Shown here one piece after another: positions 60,397 through 64,000 of a stretch of DNA of 64,000 bases. This DNA comes from Butyrivibrio sp. AC2005 (lineage in GTDB: Bacteria > Bacillota > Clostridia > Lachnospirales > Lachnospiraceae): the NCBI RefSeq assembly GCF_000424145.1, contig NZ_AUJI01000018.1, forward strand, positions 1 to 64,000. The letters run 5' to 3'. Both the position numbers and the translations under genes were made by a program. The notes beneath the pieces were generated by a model. It had not been told where the DNA came from, ran no database searches, and saw only the letters and a list, made by a program, of their open reading frames with translations. The number at the start of each line of letters is the position of its first letter. The first letter of the stretch is position 1.

Positions 60397-60570
60397 GTAT
60401 TTTTAGGGAGGATGCAGCCTGGCTCATGCCAGACTGCAGTTATGAAAAAGTTATTTTTAAGTATTACACAAGATTTATCTCTCTTGATAGATATATGATA
60501 TCTTTAATTCCTTAACTCTTCCTTAATCCCATGTGAACAAATTGAAAACGATTTGTGACATGTTTTTCCC

Positions 60571-61035
60571 TTAATTCATTCCAAATTCTTCACATAACCT
60601 GGAGAACCTCTCCTGCTCCTTCTCCTTTACTGGTTTCGATATATCCTTAAAGCAATGATCCATAACATCTGCATCCTTCAAAAGCTCATCCATCGGAGAA
60701 TCCACAACCAGCTTGTCATCATGATGATAAATTGCAGAACAGATGGCATCTGTCTCCTCCGGAGAAGTAAGCTTCAGTTCGTTCAATACTTTCCTTGCCA
60801 GCTCAGCCCCAAGGTGTGCATGGTCATCATAGGAACCACTCTTATAGGCATGAAGATCATGAAGCATTGCTGCCATGGCTGCTATTTCCGGGTCCAATCC
60901 CCTTTTATTAGCCAGAATTGTTGCAGAAAGCGAAACACCATACAGATGTGCAATTGCACTTGTCCTCTTATCAGGATCTTCCATCCTGTTTAATACCTCA
61001 TCTACAAATCTTCTTAACTCTTTTAATCTGCCCAT
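60571..61035 (-). CDS. HD-domain phosphohydrolase, copy 2
   Basis: 154 residues nearly collinear with the 44607-45068 protein (about 80 percent of positions look shared): AHLYGVSLSATILANKRGLD, AMLHDLHAYKSGSYDDHAHL, AIYHHDDKLVVDSPMDELLK. The HD metal site is intact. It is last in a same-strand run of four to five small genes (62361 down to 60571). Confidence 0.88.
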   Translation of the reverse strand: MGRLKELRRFVDEVLNRMEDPDKRTSAIAHLYGVSLSATILANKRGLDPEIAAMAAMLHDLHAYKSGSYDDHAHLGAELARKVLNELKLTSPEETDAICSAIYHHDDKLVVDSPMDELLKDADVMDHCFKDISKPVKEKEQERFSRLCEEFGMN

Positions 61036-61051
61036 TTTAATTTATCCCCCT

Positions 61052-61240
61052 CTAAACTTCAGGCCATATGGAACCAACATCAAGTCCTTTTTCCGTGAGC
61101 CAACTGTTTGTTGCCTGGACATACTTTACTTTTCCATCATCTGATATCAGCGTTATGGAGAGCTTTGGTTCCTTACCCGGCATAAGCTCTTCACAGCCAA
61201 AATCTCCATCAAATATATGTTTTATCTTCCACATTTTCAC
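61052..61240 (-). CDS. Unknown small protein, 62 aa
   Basis: MKMWKIKHIFDGDFGCEELM, then KLSITLISDDGKVKYVQATN and a terminal SIWPEV. Beta-rich. Overlaps the preceding 130-aa gene by 4 nt (ATGA) and precedes HD copy 2 by 16 nt, so it belongs to that operon. Function unknown. Confidence 0.6.
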   Translation of the reverse strand: MKMWKIKHIFDGDFGCEELMPGKEPKLSITLISDDGKVKYVQATNSWLTEKGLDVGSIWPEV

Positions 61241-61629
61241 ATCCTTGGTTTTAACATACTCCCCAGCATTTCCAGTGCCTTCTTATAGGATTCTGTCATA
61301 GCTCCGGGGCTTTTTACCTGCATTTGTGTATTCTGTAACTGCTCTGAATCAGAAATCTCTGCGATAAGAGTAGTCTCATTTTCAGGAAGGTGTTTTTCTT
61401 TGCAGTATTCAATAACAGCTTCCATAAGGCTACTATTTGCATCCAATGCCAGAGTTTCGTCAAATACCTCGCTGTGTGCGTCAAGCGACTTTATATCCTC
61501 ATCGGAAGTAATGATAAGTACCACGCTGGAGTGAAATCTTTCCTTCAGCATACGGATCTGCTTTGTAATGATATCCCTGTCAGCATCTCCAAAGCATACA
61601 AGGATATTTGAATAAGTATTCTCCGTCAT
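61237..61629 (-). CDS. Unknown Rossmann-like protein, 130 aa (paralogue 1)
   Basis: TYSNILVCFGDADRDIITKQ, then IRMLKERFHSSVVLIITSDE resembles a Rossmann-type beta-alpha-beta start; the C-terminus has KSPGAMTESYKKALEMLGSM. It is clearly homologous to the 61987-62361 protein (ILxxQxxMLKERFxSxVVLIxTSDxD ... xESYKxAxxML). Function unknown. The tandem repeat flanks the 104-aa gene. Confidence 0.65.
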   Translation of the reverse strand: MTENTYSNILVCFGDADRDIITKQIRMLKERFHSSVVLIITSDEDIKSLDAHSEVFDETLALDANSSLMEAVIEYCKEKHLPENETTLIAEISDSEQLQNTQMQVKSPGAMTESYKKALEMLGSMLKPRM

Positions 61630-61639
61630 CCCATCTTCC

Positions 61640-61954
61640 TCAACCTAGCATACGTTTTGTTATGTCATTTGTATCATCACTAAAATCCTTAAGTTCATCC
61701 ATGGTTATGACCTTGTACCTTAAGAGAGATACGAGATGGTCGTAAAAATTTGATCTGCTGATATCTGTAATCACAACTCCGGGATTTCTCTTGTCAGCCT
61801 TTAGGCGCCCTTCAAGTGCCCAGTATTTATCAGACGGGAGCTTATCGCTGTTTAGGATTTCCTTATATTCCTCAACAAGCTTCCCCATATATCTTTCTTG
61901 CCAATAAGGAAGAGAGTTCTTAAATAGTTTCCAATCATTCTCTGATATGCTCAT
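61640..61954 (-). CDS. Unknown small helical protein, 104 aa
   Basis: MSISENDWKLFKNSLPYWQE and YKEILNSDKLPSDKYWALEG suggest a compact helical domain that I have seen in Lachnospiraceae hypothetical proteins with no function attached. Placed between the two paralogous 130/124-aa genes in one operon. Confidence 0.6.
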   Translation of the reverse strand: MSISENDWKLFKNSLPYWQERYMGKLVEEYKEILNSDKLPSDKYWALEGRLKADKRNPGVVITDISRSNFYDHLVSLLRYKVITMDELKDFSDDTNDITKRMLG

Positions 61955-61986
61955 ACCTAATCTCCTATTATTTTACTATAGGCTTA

Positions 61987-62361
61987 TCATGCTCTGAGCA
62001 TTTTTATTGCATTTTTATATGATTCCACCATTTGATATGGATCCTTAATTTCGAACCCGGATTCCTTAAGGCGGAGGGAATTGTCTGCAAGCTTTCCTAT
62101 GTACAGGGCATCGACCGTATCTATATGCTTTTGACTGCAAAACTCAAGCACATAATCTGTGACGTCTCTTTTTTCCGGATATATCACTTCCTCAAAAAGA
62201 AAACTGTTCTTATCAAGAAAATCCCTGTCATCATCTGAAGTCATAATGAGTACCACATATGAACGGAATCTTTCCTTTAGCATCTTAAGCTGTGTTGTAA
62301 GTATGTTATGATCCGCTCTATCATAGTTTATGAATATGGTTGAATATCTGCTGTCAGACAT
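61987..62361 (-). CDS. Unknown Rossmann-like protein, 124 aa (paralogue 2)
   Basis: Start chosen at MSDSRYSTIFINYDRADHNI, where similarity to paralogue 1 begins; the open frame reaches 62409. LKMLKERFRSYVVLIMTSDD and the C-terminal YQMVESYKNAIKMLRA match paralogue 1. First gene of the operon that ends with HD copy 2. Confidence 0.6.
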   Translation of the reverse strand: MSDSRYSTIFINYDRADHNILTTQLKMLKERFRSYVVLIMTSDDDRDFLDKNSFLFEEVIYPEKRDVTDYVLEFCSQKHIDTVDALYIGKLADNSLRLKESGFEIKDPYQMVESYKNAIKMLRA

Positions 62362-62409
62362 GGTTTCCTCTACTATTATCCAGTATTTGTGTTTCCATTT
62401 TGTGACCAA

Positions 62410-62730
62410 TCCTTGATATCACATATTAATCTTAAGGCTGCTACTACCCTTTTACAAGGATTCCAACTGCTTTTGTTTACAGTATTGTTTCTGACAACAA
62501 ACTCGTTGTAGTCAAAATATTTTTCTTAACAAAAGCCTCGCATAAACACGGCGTTTTAAATAGCCATGTGCTTTAGTGTACAGCACTTAAAACCTTGTCA
62601 GAAGTAGCGTTTCCCTATAACATGTACCAAAAATCATTTTGAGAAGAAAAATAAATGGCAAAATTAAGGAGTGGAGAGCTAAGGATAAACTAAAAGAATA
62701 ATTGCTTAATTAGCATAGCAAAGGGACGTT
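62410..62730. other. Intergenic stretch
   Basis: Nothing recognisable apart from the terminator at its right end (GCAAAGGG/CCCCTTTGC, about 62717-62750, overlapping the end of the next gene). Confidence 0.4.
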
Positions 62731-63180
62731 CTATAGAGTTGCCCCTTTGCTTGCTTTAATTTTTACGGGAATACAAATAGTAAAATTATTTTGGGGTTTA
62801 TACCCGGAGAATCCAAGGTCATCATTTTTCCAAGTAGACCAAAGACCTTTTTTAAGTGAAGGAAGAGGCTTGTATGGATGCTCTTGCCCGTACCATTCGC
62901 GTTCTTCTTTGACAAATGTTGTGAATTTTTTGTCTTTGTTTAAAGATTTCATATCTGCTTTTTTGGCAGTTCCAACTTTTATTAGCTTTTTGTCCTTAAT
63001 TTCATAGACAGTACCATCCCAAATGCTGAGCTTATACTTTCCGTCCAATGAATGACCATGCGGGACAGAGGGCTTGTCGTCATCATCATATTTGTGGAAA
63101 TTCCACATCATATTTGCTATCTTGTATTGCGGCCTAAATGCAAATCTGCCATATTTCTTTTTAAAATAACCAATGATCAT
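62731..63180 (-). CDS. Unknown protein, 149 aa
   Basis: MIIGYFKKKYGRFAFRPQYK, then KPSVPHGHSLDGKYKLSIWD and a C-terminal KPQNNFTICIPVKIKASKGA. Basic, mixed alpha/beta. Translationally coupled (1-nt overlap, TAATG) to the metallopeptidase gene. The VPHGH motif could bind metal. Function unknown. Confidence 0.55.
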   Translation of the reverse strand: MIIGYFKKKYGRFAFRPQYKIANMMWNFHKYDDDDKPSVPHGHSLDGKYKLSIWDGTVYEIKDKKLIKVGTAKKADMKSLNKDKKFTTFVKEEREWYGQEHPYKPLPSLKKGLWSTWKNDDLGFSGYKPQNNFTICIPVKIKASKGATL

Positions 63181-64000
63181 TAATTATCTTCCTCATTAAA
63201 TAGTTTAGTTATGCGGTATTTTTTGAGTCTTCTTTTCATTTCTTTTTCCCAATGAGTATTTACTTCGTCAACATATTCTTTAAGATTATTGTCATGAACA
63301 GCCATTTCTAAAAAATTGTAATCCGTATGATATATCATATTAAAGAACTTGGAAGCGATTTTTCCACCACCAAGAATTCTGGGAAGAATAATATTAATGT
63401 ATCCTTGAGTGAAGCCATTATCTTGTAGTATTTTTTCAAAGATACCAAAACCTAAAGCATATCTGCAGGAATTAGGAAGATATGTGTTTTTCTTATCATA
63501 AGCAATAGGGAATTCGTATTCTAAATATAAAAATACGAGCATATGCATGACACCATACAAAAAGAAAATGTCTATGGGATTACTTAGATGGTTGATATAA
63601 AAGTCATCCTTATCACTGAACATGGCAAGGATTTCTTGAAATGTAGTAGAATATGCAAATGCGTCTGCATCCATCTCTAGTGTACGTCTATCTAAGCTAT
63701 ATCCGGTATAGCAATCTATTTTTTGATCAAGTATAGCTTTTGCTATCATGTTAAAACCATTTTCAGCTAGACCGAGAGACGTCATTAACTCAGTATGCCC
63801 ATTTAATATATGACCGAGTTCATGCAATAAAATGAATTGGCATCCAGAAAAACCTAAATATCGTGCTAATACTCCGCGCTTTTCATCTTTGGGTTCTCCC
63901 GTGAGAAGTATCTTATCAATGCTTTTATTATATGTAGCTCTAATTAAAGCAGGGCTTTCGTTATTTGCATTTCCAATATTTGGAAGAAAAACTGGTTGTG
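63180..64000 (-). CDS. Zinc metallopeptidase-like protein (5' end outside window)
   Basis: The frame is open to the window edge, so the gene starts beyond 64000. At about 63795-63825 it has QFILLHELGHILNGHTELMT (HExxH), and RRTLEMDADAFAYSTT 50 residues later could supply the third ligand (E-x2-AD-F). This pattern is that of ImmA/IrrE or M78-type peptidases fused to a larger C-terminal helical domain. The segment before it (PALIRATYNKSIDKILLTGE) is typical of such peptidases. Coupled to the 149-aa gene downstream. Confidence 0.75.
   Translation of the reverse strand, partial: QPVFLPNIGNANNESPALIRATYNKSIDKILLTGEPKDEKRGVLARYLGFSGCQFILLHELGHILNGHTELMTSLGLAENGFNMIAKAILDQKIDCYTGYSLDRRTLEMDADAFAYSTTFQEILAMFSDKDDFYINHLSNPIDIFFLYGVMHMLVFLYLEYEFPIAYDKKNTYLPNSCRYALGFGIFEKILQDNGFTQGYINIILPRILGGGKIASKFFNMIYHTDYNFLEMAVHDNNLKEYVDEVNTHWEKEMKRRLKKYRITKLFNEEDN

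Noticed and set aside
1..64000. tRNA or rRNA genes, or an integrative-element attachment site
   Set aside because: None was recognised by eye on either strand; a tRNAscan-SE/Infernal run would be decisive.

Overview
The window looks like an accessory (defence and mobile-element) region of a low-GC Gram-positive bacterium, most likely a Lachnospiraceae member such as Butyrivibrio or a relative. This rests on AGGAGG-type ribosome binding sites, base composition, and protein families typical of that group. No rRNA or tRNA gene was seen. The taxonomic call is inference.

Layout. 1-0.75 kb: the tail of a radical-SAM-like gene, a terminator, an IS256 transposase remnant and a second gene remnant. 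0.97-7.4 kb: a complete type II-A CRISPR-Cas locus (cas9, tracrRNA, cas1, cas2, long csn2, ten repeats), organised like S. thermophilus CRISPR1. 7.8-14.2 kb: an IS66-family element with an 8-bp target duplication, whose transposase gene is split by a recombinase-in-trio (RIT) element with its own inverted ends and an odd palindromic junction. 14.5-23.2 kb, minus strand: WYL regulator, Sel1-repeat protein, HerA/FtsK-type ATPase, WHH-type HNH nuclease toxin, a probable immunity protein and a DUF2971 protein. 23.4-42.9 kb, minus strand: a co-regulated island with two YbjN-like proteins, two ADP-ribosylglycohydrolases, two proteins derived from DNA polymerase III alpha that lack the catalytic aspartates, an FtsK/SpoIIIE translocase, two RtcB RNA ligases, the PrfH release factor, a MoxR ATPase with a VWA/metallopeptidase partner, and many small proteins. 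43-50 kb: a stand-alone WYL domain, HD and HAD proteins, small helical proteins, a Sel1 protein, a third ADP-ribosylglycohydrolase and a second WYL regulator. 49.9-55.1 kb: a McrBC-type restriction operon (EVE-McrB, McrC, GIY-YIG nuclease, HhH protein). 56.3-58.5 kb: an XRE/ImmA pair divergent from an FtsZ paralogue, with repeated operators between them. 58.9-64 kb: another XRE regulator, a PD-(D/E)XK-like protein, a second HD protein, a paralogous small-protein cluster and a zinc peptidase cut by the window edge.

The most striking observation is a recurring 17-bp near-palindrome of the type TGGACN7GTCCA. It lies 9-10 nt upstream of a TATAAT-like -10 box ahead of ten separate minus-strand transcription units between 23.2 and 42.9 kb, including the WYL regulator gene. 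This defines a candidate regulon that joins RNA repair (RtcB, PrfH), ADP-ribose removal, a translocase, inactive polymerase-like proteins and a HerA ATPase plus nuclease module. I infer a WYL-controlled damage-response or anti-phage system. RtcB2-PrfH is a known ribosome-repair pair, but I do not recognise the whole assembly as a described system.
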